Positions 36,474 to 46,213 of a DNA stretch of 64,000 nucleotides are shown here, in pieces. Below the pieces are notes generated by a model, which had not been told where the DNA came from, did no database searches, and worked only from the letters and a program-made list of their open reading frames with translations. A program made the translations under genes and the position numbers. How positions within the stretch are numbered: the stretch's first letter is position 1; each line of letters opens with the position of its first letter. Source of the DNA: Phycisphaerales bacterium (GTDB taxonomy: Bacteria; Planctomycetota; Phycisphaerae; UBA1845; UTPLA1); assembly GCA_020639075.1 (NCBI GenBank), contig JACKHI010000002.1, positions 682,001 through 746,000 on the forward strand, read 5' to 3'.

Positions 36474-39353
36474 ATGAAACGCATTGCCACAATTGCAAGT
36501 CTTGGTATTGCTTTGGTGGCGACCGCCGCCTTTGCCCAGCAGCCGATCGGAACCTCATTCACCTACCAGGGGCAACTCAAGCAGAACGGATTGCCCGTCA
36601 CGGGCGACGCCGACTTTGTCTTTACCCTTTGGGACGCGGCGATCGGCGGCAATCAGGTCGGCGTCACCGCCACGTCGGAGACCGGCGGTCATGCAGTACA
36701 GAACGGGCTGTTCACCATCGCCCTTGACTTCACGCCGGCCGATGGGTGGATCTACGACGGAACGGCTTTCTGGCTGGAGGTCCAAGTCGCATACCCCGCC
36801 GGCTCGGAGCAATGGGAAACACTTACGCCGAGACAGCGCCTCACAGCTGCGCCGTACGCGTCCTTTTCCACCGTCGCCACCGTCGTGCCGTGGGCGGGCA
36901 TCCTGGACATGCCGGCGGGCTTCGCCGACGGGGTCGACGATGTTGGAGACGGATCGTATTGGTCGCTGACCGGGAATCAGGGAACGACGCCCGGCACGAA
37001 CTACATCGGCACCATGGACGACGCGCCGCTCGAACTGCGCGTCAACGGCCAGCAGGCGCTGAGACTGGAACCCAATTCAACTTGCCCGAACGTCATCGGC
37101 GGCAAGTCGAACAATCAAGTCGATCCGTTGACGTTCGCGGCCACGATCGCGGGCGGTTCGGGCAACTCGGTCATGGGTCAGTACGCCACGATCGGCGGCG
37201 GCACGGGAAACACAGTTGAAGAGTTCAGCGTCATTGGCGGCGGCTATGAGAACCTGGCGAGCGGTGCCTATGCGGTGATCGCCGGCGGCGCGAATCACAG
37301 TGCGAATGGCTACTACTCGACGATCGCCGGCGGCCGGCAGAATACGGTCGGCGATCGAGCGACTGTCGCCGGCGGCGAGTTGAATCTCGCGACCGGTTCG
37401 AACTCGTTTGTGGGCGCCGGATACGAGAACCTGGCCGACGGCTCGCATAGCGTCGTCGCGGGCGGCAAGGACAACGGCGTGACAGGGCCGATGAGTTTCA
37501 TCGGCGGTGGCTGGAACAATCGGATTCTTGACAACGCGGAATACGCAACCATCGCCGGCGGCGGTTCGTCCGATCCGGGCGATCCGATTGGAACGAATAA
37601 TCGTGTTTTCGACAACTACGGCACAATCGGTGGCGGAGGTGCAAACAGGGCCGGGAGTGATGACGGCGATTCCACTAGCAGCGAATACGCCACGATCGCA
37701 GGCGGTTCCAGGAACGAGGCCAGCGGTTGTTCCGCAGTTGGTGGAGGCAAGGATAATGATGCCATTGGATACGGATCTGTCGTCGCCGGTGGAGGCACCA
37801 ATGATGCAAACGGGGTCTACGCTGTTGTGGGCGGGGGCTTTTCGAATGTCGCTCTCCGAGACTACTCCGTCGTGTCTGGCGGAAACGCTAACGTAGCATC
37901 AGGTCGGTCTGCTTCTATCGGAGGAGGCGTTAACAACAGTACACAGGGCAGTTACGCCACGGTGCCCGGCGGCGCAAACAACCGGGCCGGCGGAGACCTC
38001 AGCTTCGCGGCGGGAAATTTTGCACGGGTACGCATACCCTCACAATCCGGCGACGACGACGGCGACGAGGGCACCTTTGTTTGGGCCGATGCGACCGGCG
38101 AGATCTTCGAATCCACCGGTCCCAACCAGTTCCTGATTCGTGCCGAAGGCGGTGTGGGAATCGGAACCAATCATCCATTGGCCACCTTGCATATTGCAGA
38201 TGACTCAAACTCGTCTCTGAATCTCACGAATGAGAGTAACGTCGGTTGGAATCTGACGAGAACATACAACAATGGAGATCTCAACATTAGCGAGATTAGT
38301 CAGTCCGGATCATCCACAAGGGCCATATTCGCGCAAGGCGGCAACATCTATTTGGGCCATGTCTCAGGGCGCGTTGGCATCGGTACGACGTCGCCATCGT
38401 CAAGACTCGATGTCATTGACCCGACCGTACTCAACGACACGCCCGCCATCCTCGGCGAGCACGACGTCACCGACTATTACGGCATCGGCGTTCGCGGGCA
38501 TGGCGGATACATCGGCGTCGAAGGACGCGTCGATCCGACGGGAGATCTGTCCTACTACGGCCTTTTCGGCAGGGTCAATGGGGGAACAGGTACAAACCGT
38601 GGCGTGTACGGGTACGCCAACGGTGGCGCCAGCAACTACGGCGGCTATTTCGTAACCGAGGGTGAACGAAACAGCGCCGGCGTCGTCGGCACGAACATTT
38701 CGACTTTCGACACCGAAGGACAGCTCGCGTACGTCGGCAGCGCCCCCGAATTCCCCATTGCCGCCGGCGTCTACGGCCGAGACACTTCATCGGGCTACGG
38801 ATACGCCGGGTACTTCGACGGCAATGTCCAAGTCATAGGAAGCTTAAACTGCACGGGCAGCAAGAATTTCAAGATCGATCACCCACTCGATCCCGCCAAC
38901 AAATACCTCGTGCATTCGTGCATCGAAAGCTCCGAACGACTGAATGTCTACAACGGCAACGTCGTGCTTGACAACAACGGCGAGGCAGTCGTCGTTCTGC
39001 CGGATTGGTTTGAAGCACTGAACCGCGACTTCCGCTATCAGCTCACGTGCATCGGCGGCTACGCGCAGATTTACATCGCCGACGAGATTCGCAACAACCG
39101 GTTCAGGATCGCCGGCGGTAAGCCCGCACTGAAAGTCTCCTGGCAAGTGACGGGCATCCGCAACGACGCGTGGGCGGTCATCCATCAGATGACGATCGAA
39201 GTCGACAAGCAGAAGGGCGAACGGGGCAAGTACCTCCATCCCGAAGTCTTCAGTCAACCTGCGGAACTCGGAATCGGGTTTGAGCCGCGACGGACCCAGG
39301 TCTCGGACGTTGAGAAGATGAACGCAACCGCGGCCTCCGAGTCGGTTGAATGA
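36474..39353 (+). CDS. Secreted trimeric-autotransporter/tail-fibre-like protein, module 2
   Basis: This 959-residue protein is read from the ATG at 36474 (GGGAG 9 bases upstream). The signal peptide is IASLGIALVATAAFAQQ. An N-terminal domain of about 115 residues is shared with the module 1 protein (SFTYQGQLKQNGLPVTGDAD and LTPRQRLTAAPYA). Residues about 215-510 are YadA-head-type repeats of about 14 residues with the pattern GGxxNxAxGxYAxIxGG, forming a left-handed beta-roll in trimers. GVGIGTNHPLATLHIADDS-type stalk strands follow, then a separate C-terminal domain of about 160 residues (NFKIDHPLDPANKYLVHSCI through RYQLTCIGGYAQIYIADEI) seen in other planctomycete fibres. It is likely a surface fibre or adhesin; no YadA membrane anchor is present. 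Confidence 0.82.
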   Translation: MKRIATIASLGIALVATAAFAQQPIGTSFTYQGQLKQNGLPVTGDADFVFTLWDAAIGGNQVGVTATSETGGHAVQNGLFTIALDFTPADGWIYDGTAFWLEVQVAYPAGSEQWETLTPRQRLTAAPYASFSTVATVVPWAGILDMPAGFADGVDDVGDGSYWSLTGNQGTTPGTNYIGTMDDAPLELRVNGQQALRLEPNSTCPNVIGGKSNNQVDPLTFAATIAGGSGNSVMGQYATIGGGTGNTVEEFSVIGGGYENLASGAYAVIAGGANHSANGYYSTIAGGRQNTVGDRATVAGGELNLATGSNSFVGAGYENLADGSHSVVAGGKDNGVTGPMSFIGGGWNNRILDNAEYATIAGGGSSDPGDPIGTNNRVFDNYGTIGGGGANRAGSDDGDSTSSEYATIAGGSRNEASGCSAVGGGKDNDAIGYGSVVAGGGTNDANGVYAVVGGGFSNVALRDYSVVSGGNANVASGRSASIGGGVNNSTQGSYATVPGGANNRAGGDLSFAAGNFARVRIPSQSGDDDGDEGTFVWADATGEIFESTGPNQFLIRAEGGVGIGTNHPLATLHIADDSNSSLNLTNESNVGWNLTRTYNNGDLNISEISQSGSSTRAIFAQGGNIYLGHVSGRVGIGTTSPSSRLDVIDPTVLNDTPAILGEHDVTDYYGIGVRGHGGYIGVEGRVDPTGDLSYYGLFGRVNGGTGTNRGVYGYANGGASNYGGYFVTEGERNSAGVVGTNISTFDTEGQLAYVGSAPEFPIAAGVYGRDTSSGYGYAGYFDGNVQVIGSLNCTGSKNFKIDHPLDPANKYLVHSCIESSERLNVYNGNVVLDNNGEAVVVLPDWFEALNRDFRYQLTCIGGYAQIYIADEIRNNRFRIAGGKPALKVSWQVTGIRNDAWAVIHQMTIEVDKQKGERGKYLHPEVFSQPAELGIGFEPRRTQVSDVEKMNATAASESVE

Positions 39354-39421
39354 ACCCGTTCGTTCGATCGTCCCGATCTCGGCTCACTGGGATCGAGCGG
39401 GATCGATCGAGGAGATCGATC

Positions 39422-39853
39422 ATGATTCGAAGACGAAGAATTCCAATACTCATGCTTGCGTTGTTCTCCGCCGCGTCGTTTGCGACCGCCTGGGCCCAGA
39501 CGTTGGATGTCGACTGGCACACAGTCGATTCCGGCGGCGAGATGTGGTCGAGCGGCGGCACCATGCAGCTTTCGGGCAGCATCGGGCAGAGCGACACGGA
39601 TGATTCTCTCGTCATGACCGGCATCACGCTGTCACTGACGGGCGGTTTCTGGGCCACGCCTCCGTGCTGGTGCTTGTCGGATACAAACCACGACGGTCTG
39701 CGCAACGGCGAGGACATCCATTTTCTTCTGGAATGCGTGCTCAACACCGTCTTGGACTGCGAGTGCGCCGACGTCGCGACGGATGGCGCGCTCGATATGA
39801 ACGACGTGGACGCCTTCGTCGCAGACTTGTTGTCGGGTGATTTCTGCCAGTAG
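39422..39853 (+). CDS. Small secreted dockerin-like protein, module 2
   Basis: This 143-residue protein is read from the ATG at 39422 (GGAG 9 bases upstream); upstream codons look non-coding. The signal peptide is PILMLALFSAASFATAWAQ. The short beta domain (VDWHTVDSGGEMWSSGGTMQ, then SGSIGQSD and LTGGFWATP) and the dockerin-like duplex (DTNHDGLRNGEDIHFLLECV and a second ALDMNDVDAFVADLLSGDFC) match the module 1 protein at 31550 in length and order. The two are paralogues in equivalent positions of two modules. The role is unknown; dockerin-mediated docking is inferred. Confidence 0.8.
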   Translation: MIRRRRIPILMLALFSAASFATAWAQTLDVDWHTVDSGGEMWSSGGTMQLSGSIGQSDTDDSLVMTGITLSLTGGFWATPPCWCLSDTNHDGLRNGEDIHFLLECVLNTVLDCECADVATDGALDMNDVDAFVADLLSGDFCQ

Positions 39854-39980
39854 TGGTGCGCGGCGCTCCGACCTGCTTCCCCGGCGACGCTCAGGCCCAG
39901 GGAAGACAGGGTCGGGCGATTCGCTTTGGTATTTGGACATTGGGACGCAACGACAAACGTCGACGAAAGGAGATCAACCA

Positions 39981-42900
39981 ATGATCAGCAGAATTCGACG
40001 GATTACGATACTCGCGATGGCCGGCGCAATCGCGCTGGCTTCGGCGCCAGCGATCGGGGCGACGATTACGTGGGTCGGCAACGGCGATGCCGTCTCCTGG
40101 GATGATGTGAACAACTGGGATCTAAGTCGAGCCCCAGTCAATGGTGACGACGTCGTCATTCCCGATGTGGCAGCGACGACGAGTGTCACATATTCAGATG
40201 TTTCATTAACGACGCAGATCAACAGCCTGGCGTGCGACGAGCCGCTGAACGTGACAGGCGGCGATTTGGGCGTCGACACGACGGCCGACGTGAGTCAGCC
40301 GGTGACGCTGAACGGGGGGACGTGCAGCGGGGGATCGTGGAAGTGCACGGGCAGCGGCGCGATTGTCGGGACGAACAACGCCAACAACTACCTGTCGGGC
40401 GTCACGCTGGACGGGGACATTTCGCTGAGCGACGCCAGCGCGCGGATTCAGATCGTGAATGGCACGACATTTACGACAGCGCACATTTACGGCGCCGGCG
40501 CGGCGCTTCAGTTCGCTCCGGACAGCGTGATCACGGGCGACATCTTCATGGGCGGGATGATCGGCGGTTGGCGGATCATCGAGATGAGTGGAGGCGTGAA
40601 TGGAACCGTCACTATCGCATCGAGCGGGTCGATTCAGGTCGAGAAGCAGACGACGACGTTCGGCGCGGCGATCGGCAATGCCAATTACCAGGTCGGGCAC
40701 ATGACGCTGATCAACGAAGGACTGATCCATTGCGAATACGTCAGCGCGAATAATCGAATCTGGCCGCAGGGCGGCTTCACCAATGCGTCGACCGGCGTCG
40801 TCGAAGCCGCGAACGGTGGCTTGCTGTGCCTCACCACGAGTTGGACGAATAACGGGCAGATGTATGCCATGGGGGGCGCGACATTGAGGCTCCAGGGATC
40901 GACATCGACATCGAGATTCGGATACATCGACGGTTCGGGCGGAACCGTTTCCTTCTACCAATGTGCGATCGACAACGCAGACGACTCGCTGTTGCTGGAC
41001 AGCAGCACGGCTTCGTGGGTCTTCGCGGGGTCGACGATCACCGGCGGAACGATCGACTTTGCCGACGGTATGGTGATGAACATCGCCGGAACGAATCAAC
41101 TGAACAACGTGAGTGTGAACGGCGAGTTGCTGATGGAAGAAAGCGGCGGTCGGGCTTACATACAGGGCTCGACGACGTTTGAAACGGCTCGATTGAACGG
41201 ATACGACAGCGCGTTGCGTTTCGACCCCGGCGGCGTCGTGAGCGGCGATGTCTGGTTCGGTGGTGACGACTCGCGCTACCGCTATGTGGAGTTGCAGAGC
41301 AACGGCGCTGCCGTGACCATTCCGGCGACAAGCACACTTCAGATCGACTCTCCCAACAACATCCTGCAGGTATGGATTAGTGGTCTCGGCTCGACGCCGC
41401 TAGTAAATGAAGGCACGATCCGGGCGAATGTCGCTGGGCCGCCGATCAAAATTCAGGTCAACGGAGGCTTCACGAACGACGGCCTGGTCGAAGCGATGAA
41501 TGGCGGCGCTGTCTGGTCGCTCAAAACAGCGAATTACAAGGACGCGACGAACACACTGGAAGGCGGCAGCTGGCACGTGGGGCCGGGTTCGCTCGTTCGG
41601 ATCGATAATGCGGCTATTGTCCGGAATGCGGCCGACATCGTGCTCGACGGTTCGGGTTCCCAATTTGCCGATCAGAATGACGTTGATCTGCTGGCGGGCT
41701 TCGCGGAGAACAACGCGAATGGGAACTTCACAATCACTAACGGGCGAAACCTGACAACGTCGGGGCCTTTCACCAACGCGGGCGTACTGGTCGCAAGTAG
41801 CGGCAGCACATTCACGGCGACCGGCAACTTCGTACAGACAGATGGCACGACGACGATCGACGCCGGAACGCTGGCGTCCACGACGCTGGTCGATATTCAA
41901 GGCGGCGTCTTGGAGGGCAACGGCCTGGTCGATGCGCCCATCGTCAACGCGGGCAGCGTTTCACCCGGGCTCTCGGCGGGGACATTGAGCGGGACTGCCG
42001 ATTTCACGCAGACGACTGCCGGCAGTTTGGACGTACAAATCGGCGGACAGGTTGCGAATGACGACTATGACGTGCTCGCCGTCGATGGCGCGGCCACGTT
42101 GGCCGGTACGCTCAACGTGACGTTGATCAACGGCTTCGAGCCCCCGGTCGGTTCGAGTTACGACATTCTGACGGCAAGTTCGATCAGCGGGACGTTTGAC
42201 CCCGAGAACATGCCTACACTCGTCAACAATCACTGCTGGCATGTCGGCTACTTGGCAGACAAAGTGACGTTGACGATTCTCAGCCCGAGCGTGATCACGA
42301 CACAGCCGCTCAGCGCGGTCGTGTGTGAGGGGGATCCCGTGACCTTCTCCGTCGGGGCGGATGGATATCCGTCGCCGACCTATCAATGGTATTACGACGG
42401 TAACCCGGTTCCCGGCGAGACCGGCTCGTCGATGGCGATCGACGAGGTGACGACGGCGGATGCGGGGACCTACACGGTCTTCGTCAGAAATGACTGCGGC
42501 GAAGTGACGAGCGTTCCGGTCACGTTGGGCGTTCAGACAAACCCCGTCCTGACAGTGCAACCTGCGAGCCAGACGGTTTGTGAAGGCGATTCGGTGACAT
42601 TCAGCGTGACGGTGACGGGCGATCCACCGCCGGACTTCCAGTGGCGAAAGAATGGTGCGAACATCGACCTGGCGACCGACGCCTCGTTGACGATCGATCC
42701 GGTTACGACGGATGACATCGGTAGCTACGACGTGGTGGTGACCAATGCATGCGACGAGGTGTTCAGCGATTCCGCGATGCTGACGGTCCACACGGCGCCG
42801 GTGATCACGGTCGCGCCGCAGAGTCAGACAGTGTGCGAAGGTGATCCGGTGACGTTCAGCGTGACGGCGACGGGTGATCCAACGCCGACGTATCAGTGGA

Positions 42901-44516
42901 AGCACGACGGCGTCGACATCACACCCGGCGGGACGGGGACGACGTTGACCATCCCGAGCACTTCGACGGATGACGAGGGAGATTATGCCGTCGTCGTGAC
43001 GAACGAATGTGGCAATTCGACGAGTCTGCCCGCGACGCTGACGATCCACACGGCGCCGGTGATCACGGTGCCGCCGGCGAGTCAGACCGTGTGCGAAGGC
43101 GATCCGGTGACGTTCGATGTGACCGTCACGGGCATACCTGCGCCAACATACCAGTGGATGCGGAACGGTATGCCCATTGGAAATGCGAACGATGCGTCGC
43201 TGACGATTTCGTCCGTCTCGATTGCCGATGACGGCGCCATGTACAGCGTTGAGGTGGAGAATGAATGCGGAACCGCAACGAGCGGCGCCGCGACGCTGAC
43301 GGTTCACACGGCGCCGGTGATCAATGTCGCACCGCAGAGCCAAACGGTGTGCGAAGGTGATCCGGTGACGTTCAGCGTGACGGCGACGGGCGACCCTGCG
43401 CCGACGTATCAGTGGCAGCATGAGGGAAGCGACATTCCCAACGAGACGGGGACTTCGCTCACGATACCGAGTGTTTCGCCGGGCGACGCAGGGGAATACG
43501 GCGTCGTCGTCTCGAACGGGTGCGGTACGCCGACACCTGTCGCGACGCTTACGGTGCATACGGCGCCGGTGATCACATCGATCGGCGGGTATCCCGACAC
43601 AGTATGCGCTGGTGAGTCGGTGACGTTAAGCGTGACAGTATCAGGCGATCCGGCGCCGACGTATCAATGGAAATTGGATGACGCGATCATACCGGGCGCG
43701 ACGAGCGACTCGCTGACGATCGAGCATGCGATGACGGCCAGCGCCGGCGTTTACACCGTTGAGGTCGTGAACGCGTGTGGAAGCGCGGTTAGCGATCCGA
43801 TGCCGCTGACGGTGCATACGATGCCAGAGATTACGGTGCAGCCGCAGAGCCAGACCGTGTGCGAGGGTGATTCGGCAATCTTCAGCGTGACAGTGACGAG
43901 TGATTCCGCGGAAACATACCAGTGGTACCACGGCGGCGTCGAAATCATAGATGCGATCGAGGCGTCGGTCACGATCGACTCGGTCTCGGCCCTTGACGAC
44001 GCAGGCGAGTATTACGTGGAGGTGACGAACGCATGCGGACCTGTCTTCAGTTCGACGGCCGTGCTGACTGTCCACACTCTGCCGGTCGTCACGATCGATC
44101 CGGCCGGCCGGGGCGCTTGCGAAGGTGGGGCCGTGACGTTCAGCGTTTCGGCGGCGGGTGATCCTGCGCCGTCGTACCAATGGCGACACGGAGGCGCCGA
44201 CATCGGCGGAGCGACCGCCGCTTTGCTGACGATCAATCCGATTGCATTGATGGATGCCGGCGCGTACGACGTCGTCGTGACCAATACGTGTGGCTCGGAT
44301 ACCAGCGCCGTCGCCATGCTCACAGTCTTCGAAACGCATTCCGGCGATGTCAACGCGGATTCCAGGGTCGATGGGGCGGACATTCAGATGTTCGTGAACG
44401 AGATCATGAATCCGGGCGAGCCTAGTGCCGTGTTCTGCGCGGCCGACATGGACCTCAACGGTCTGCTCGATGTGGATGACGTTGCGTTGTTTGTGAATGC
44501 GTTACTGGGAGAGTAA
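39981..44516 (+). CDS. Giant secreted protein with 8 Ig-like repeats and C-terminal dockerin
   Basis: This 1511-residue protein is read from the ATG at 39981 (AAAGGAGAT ribosome binding site). The signal peptide is ILAMAGAIALASAPAIGA. Residues about 28-760 are beta-helix-like with many G-N-x-T/N-x-G turns; an autotransporter-type passenger segment near 640-730 has VLEGNGLVDAPIVNAGSVSP. Residues about 770-1450 contain eight Ig-like repeats of about 82-84 residues, each opening P-V-I-T-V-x-P-x-S-Q-T-V-C-E-G-D-P-V-T-F-S and carrying YQW and a Y-x-V-x-V-x-N-x-C-G strand, with one conserved Cys pair per repeat. The last 60 residues are a dockerin-like duplex (SGDVNADSRVDGADIQMFVN and DMDLNGLLDVDDVALFVNAL). 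It should be a long extracellular stalk or matrix protein. A very strong terminator follows. Confidence 0.87.
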   Translation: MISRIRRITILAMAGAIALASAPAIGATITWVGNGDAVSWDDVNNWDLSRAPVNGDDVVIPDVAATTSVTYSDVSLTTQINSLACDEPLNVTGGDLGVDTTADVSQPVTLNGGTCSGGSWKCTGSGAIVGTNNANNYLSGVTLDGDISLSDASARIQIVNGTTFTTAHIYGAGAALQFAPDSVITGDIFMGGMIGGWRIIEMSGGVNGTVTIASSGSIQVEKQTTTFGAAIGNANYQVGHMTLINEGLIHCEYVSANNRIWPQGGFTNASTGVVEAANGGLLCLTTSWTNNGQMYAMGGATLRLQGSTSTSRFGYIDGSGGTVSFYQCAIDNADDSLLLDSSTASWVFAGSTITGGTIDFADGMVMNIAGTNQLNNVSVNGELLMEESGGRAYIQGSTTFETARLNGYDSALRFDPGGVVSGDVWFGGDDSRYRYVELQSNGAAVTIPATSTLQIDSPNNILQVWISGLGSTPLVNEGTIRANVAGPPIKIQVNGGFTNDGLVEAMNGGAVWSLKTANYKDATNTLEGGSWHVGPGSLVRIDNAAIVRNAADIVLDGSGSQFADQNDVDLLAGFAENNANGNFTITNGRNLTTSGPFTNAGVLVASSGSTFTATGNFVQTDGTTTIDAGTLASTTLVDIQGGVLEGNGLVDAPIVNAGSVSPGLSAGTLSGTADFTQTTAGSLDVQIGGQVANDDYDVLAVDGAATLAGTLNVTLINGFEPPVGSSYDILTASSISGTFDPENMPTLVNNHCWHVGYLADKVTLTILSPSVITTQPLSAVVCEGDPVTFSVGADGYPSPTYQWYYDGNPVPGETGSSMAIDEVTTADAGTYTVFVRNDCGEVTSVPVTLGVQTNPVLTVQPASQTVCEGDSVTFSVTVTGDPPPDFQWRKNGANIDLATDASLTIDPVTTDDIGSYDVVVTNACDEVFSDSAMLTVHTAPVITVAPQSQTVCEGDPVTFSVTATGDPTPTYQWKHDGVDITPGGTGTTLTIPSTSTDDEGDYAVVVTNECGNSTSLPATLTIHTAPVITVPPASQTVCEGDPVTFDVTVTGIPAPTYQWMRNGMPIGNANDASLTISSVSIADDGAMYSVEVENECGTATSGAATLTVHTAPVINVAPQSQTVCEGDPVTFSVTATGDPAPTYQWQHEGSDIPNETGTSLTIPSVSPGDAGEYGVVVSNGCGTPTPVATLTVHTAPVITSIGGYPDTVCAGESVTLSVTVSGDPAPTYQWKLDDAIIPGATSDSLTIEHAMTASAGVYTVEVVNACGSAVSDPMPLTVHTMPEITVQPQSQTVCEGDSAIFSVTVTSDSAETYQWYHGGVEIIDAIEASVTIDSVSALDDAGEYYVEVTNACGPVFSSTAVLTVHTLPVVTIDPAGRGACEGGAVTFSVSAAGDPAPSYQWRHGGADIGGATAALLTINPIALMDAGAYDVVVTNTCGSDTSAVAMLTVFETHSGDVNADSRVDGADIQMFVNEIMNPGEPSAVFCAADMDLNGLLDVDDVALFVNALLGE

Positions 44517-44557
44517 GCTGGCATTGCGAGTCGGCTTTCTACGTCTTCTTGAAATCA

Positions 44558-44607
44558 GCCGATCGGCGTCGGCGACCATTCGCCGACGCCGATCGGCGCG
44601 TTTTTTT
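44558..44607 (+). terminator. Strong intrinsic terminator ending module 2
   Basis: A perfect 18-bp stem is formed by 44558-44575 (GCCGATCGGCGTCGGCGA) and 44580-44597, with a 4-base loop, followed by GCG and seven T residues. It separates module 2 from the accessory island. Confidence 0.93.
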
Positions 44608-44610
44608 CAG

Positions 44611-44708
44611 CAACCTTTCGGGCTTGCCGTCCGGCCCGGTCTTGCCCAACACCTTCAGCGTCTTGTACTTCGGCGTCGCGGTGAACGCGAAAAAAGCTGA
44701 TATTCGGC
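44611..44708 (-). pseudogene. hsdR helicase-motif fragment (type I restriction), frameshifted
   Basis: On the minus strand, about 30 codons read SFFAFTATPKYKTLKVLGKT followed by GPDGKPERLL. This is the motif around helicase motif III of type I restriction R subunits (typically FTATPKxKTLxLFG). One extra T in a T6 run breaks the frame between SF and FAFTATP. No R-subunit sequence follows; the terminator of the preceding module begins immediately. This is a fragment of a lost HsdR. Confidence 0.6.
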
Positions 44709-45055
44709 TGGCCGAAGGTCATCACATTGAACCCGTCGCCTTGAAGTTGCAGCGCCAATTGTGTGGCATTCCAGGGGGCGCCATCTCGCTGATGTTGAAT
44801 CGCTGCTTGAGTTCGCCGATGCGGAGCCTTATCCGGTCGTAATCGACCACATTTCCGGGGGGTGAGTTCGCGTAATCCCTGCCGGGACCACGTTACGTAC
44901 GGCACCCGGTCGTGAAGCTCGCGCCTTCTTGCGTCCTCGGGGGCCCAGAATCGGGGGATGAAGGTGTTCTCGTAGGTGCGTGTCTTTTGGGCGCGCTTGC
45001 ACTCCCGCTCCAGGTATTCGAGTGAGACCGAGATGCCGAGGTTGGAATTGGCCTG
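44709..45055 (-). pseudogene. Phage terminase large-subunit fragments
   Basis: Minus-strand segments in more than one frame spell pieces characteristic of terminase large subunits: SNLGISVSLEYLERECKRAQ and YENTF, RRRELHDRVPYVTWSRQGL, then in another frame PGNVVDYDRIRLRIGELKQR, and in the first frame PWNATQLALQLQGDGFNVMT. Terminases cut and pump phage DNA. The pieces are in the native order but separated by deletions and frameshifts, and are fused at one end to hsdM and at the other to hsdR sequence. This is phage debris, not a working gene. Confidence 0.65.
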
Positions 45056-45186
45056 TCCGAGAGATATCGCAGGAACAGGAACGACAGCATCTAATCGCGA
45101 AAGTCGTCCGCGTTCATCGACCCGCGTAACGCGTCGGCGATGGTCCAAAGGGTTTTGTCGGATTCTCTTTGGGTTTGTTCGGTCAT
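45056..45186 (-). pseudogene. hsdM N-terminal fragment (type I methyltransferase)
   Basis: The minus-strand frame from ATG 45186 reads MTEQTQ, then KTLWTIADALRGSMNADDFR, then a stop (TAG, 45091-45093) and MLSFLFLRYLSD. This matches the conserved start of HsdM subunits, in which the stop position is normally Tyr (DFRDYMLSFLFLRYLSD). The nonsense change Tyr to stop and the abrupt fusion to terminase sequence show it is dead. Confidence 0.75.
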
Positions 45187-45210
45187 GGGTGTCTTAGCGC
45201 CTGCTGCGGG

Positions 45211-45930
45211 TTACGGGAGCACGATGTTGTGATAGACCTCCTGCACGTCATCGTTCTGTTCGAGCATCTGCAGAAACTTCTCGAAAGTGGGCAGGTCTTC
45301 CGCGCTGAGGGTCTTCGTGGTGTGCGGGATGAAAGTGATCTCCTGCACGTCCAGCTCAATGCCCGGCATCGCTTCGAGCACGGCCGTCTTGGCCTTGTAG
45401 AACTCGGCAGGCGGGGTGAAGACCGTGATGACGCCGTCCTTGCTCTCGACGTCTTCGACGGCGACGTCCGCGGCGAACAGCGCGTCGATCACCTTCTCCT
45501 CCGAGTCGCCCTTGAACGAGAGGACCGCCAGGTGGTCGAACGACATTACCACCGACCCGCTGGCGCCCAGCTTGGCGTCCGCTCTGACAAAATAGCTGCG
45601 GATTTCGGCGATCGTGCGCACGTTGTTGTCGGTCAGGCACTCGACGATGATCAGCGCGCCGCCGGGGCCGAACCCCTCGTAACGCACGGATTGGAAGTCT
45701 TCACCGCCGCTGCCGGCGGCTTTCTGGATCGCCTTGTCAATCACGTGGCTCGGAACGTTTTCCTTCTTGGCTTTCTCAACGAGGCTACGCAGGATCGGGT
45801 TGGCCGCCGGGTCGGGGACGCCGTTCTTGGCCGCCGCGTACAACTGCTTGCTGTGTTTGGAAAACAGCTTTGCGTTCTGGGCCGCCGTCTTGAAGATGGA
45901 GGCCTTGCGTCTTTCGAATGCTCTTCCCAT
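45211..45930 (-). CDS. yebC: YebC/PmpR-family protein (YeeN-type)
   Basis: This 239-residue protein has the standard YebC length. It begins MGRAFERRKASIFKTAAQNA, close to the YeeN-type variant of the usual MAGHSKWxxIKHKK start. It contains the family core: KAKKENVPSHVIDKAIQKAA, YEGFGPGGALIIVECLTDNN with R, GASGSVVMSF and the final LEQNDDVQEVYHNI. YebC proteins were annotated as transcriptional regulators, and some members act in translation by relieving ribosome stalling on proline stretches. The gene is intact although surrounded by fragments of restriction and phage genes on both sides. An AAGGTAG-like ribosome binding site lies upstream. Confidence 0.93.
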   Translation of the reverse strand: MGRAFERRKASIFKTAAQNAKLFSKHSKQLYAAAKNGVPDPAANPILRSLVEKAKKENVPSHVIDKAIQKAAGSGGEDFQSVRYEGFGPGGALIIVECLTDNNVRTIAEIRSYFVRADAKLGASGSVVMSFDHLAVLSFKGDSEEKVIDALFAADVAVEDVESKDGVITVFTPPAEFYKAKTAVLEAMPGIELDVQEITFIPHTTKTLSAEDLPTFEKFLQMLEQNDDVQEVYHNIVLP

Positions 45931-46095
45931 ACGCGTTCTACCTTCTTAATGTCCCGACTGACCGGGCATCGAGCGATCCGGTTCCAGCCAGGTCTCGCGG
46001 CGCGGCCGCGTGTTTCTGTCGGCGCCGATCAGTTCCACGGGGAGTGTCTCCCTCGCGTTCGCTCCACCGCTCGCCCTGTCGTGCGATCGAACCAT

Positions 46096-46213
46096 TCAAT
46101 CCCCCTCCGCAGCCGGGAACAACTGCTGCATGAGGCCCCTTTGGGGGGTCTTGAGCGCGTCGAGCTTTTCCGACTCGGCGGCGATCTGGGCGTCGAACGC
46201 GGAGAGACAGGCG
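46096..46213 (-). pseudogene. hsdS C-terminal fragment (type I specificity subunit)
   Basis: The minus-strand frame reads CLSAFDAQIAAESEKLDALK then TPQRGLMQQLFPAAEGD and a stop at 46096-46098. The L-x-A-L-K-x-x-K/Q-x-G-L-M-Q-Q-L-F-P end is typical of HsdS C-termini. It is fused directly, in another frame, to the N-terminal hsdR fragment, so both target-recognition domains are missing. Confidence 0.7.

Noticed and set aside
37100..38000. Short-period repeats in the module 2 fibre gene, possible CRISPR
   Set aside because: The repeats are coding, degenerate and in phase (YadA-head GGxxN units of about 14 codons), with no constant spacer/repeat lengths.
42280..44330. Long near-repeats on DNA level, possible mobile repeat array
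   Set aside because: They are eight Ig-like protein domains in a single frame with differing synonymous sites.
44555..45148. An uninterrupted 197-codon minus-strand frame, possible gene
   Set aside because: Its residues switch between terminase-like and shifted nonsense, it crosses three unrelated homologies and runs into the terminator stem; it is debris.
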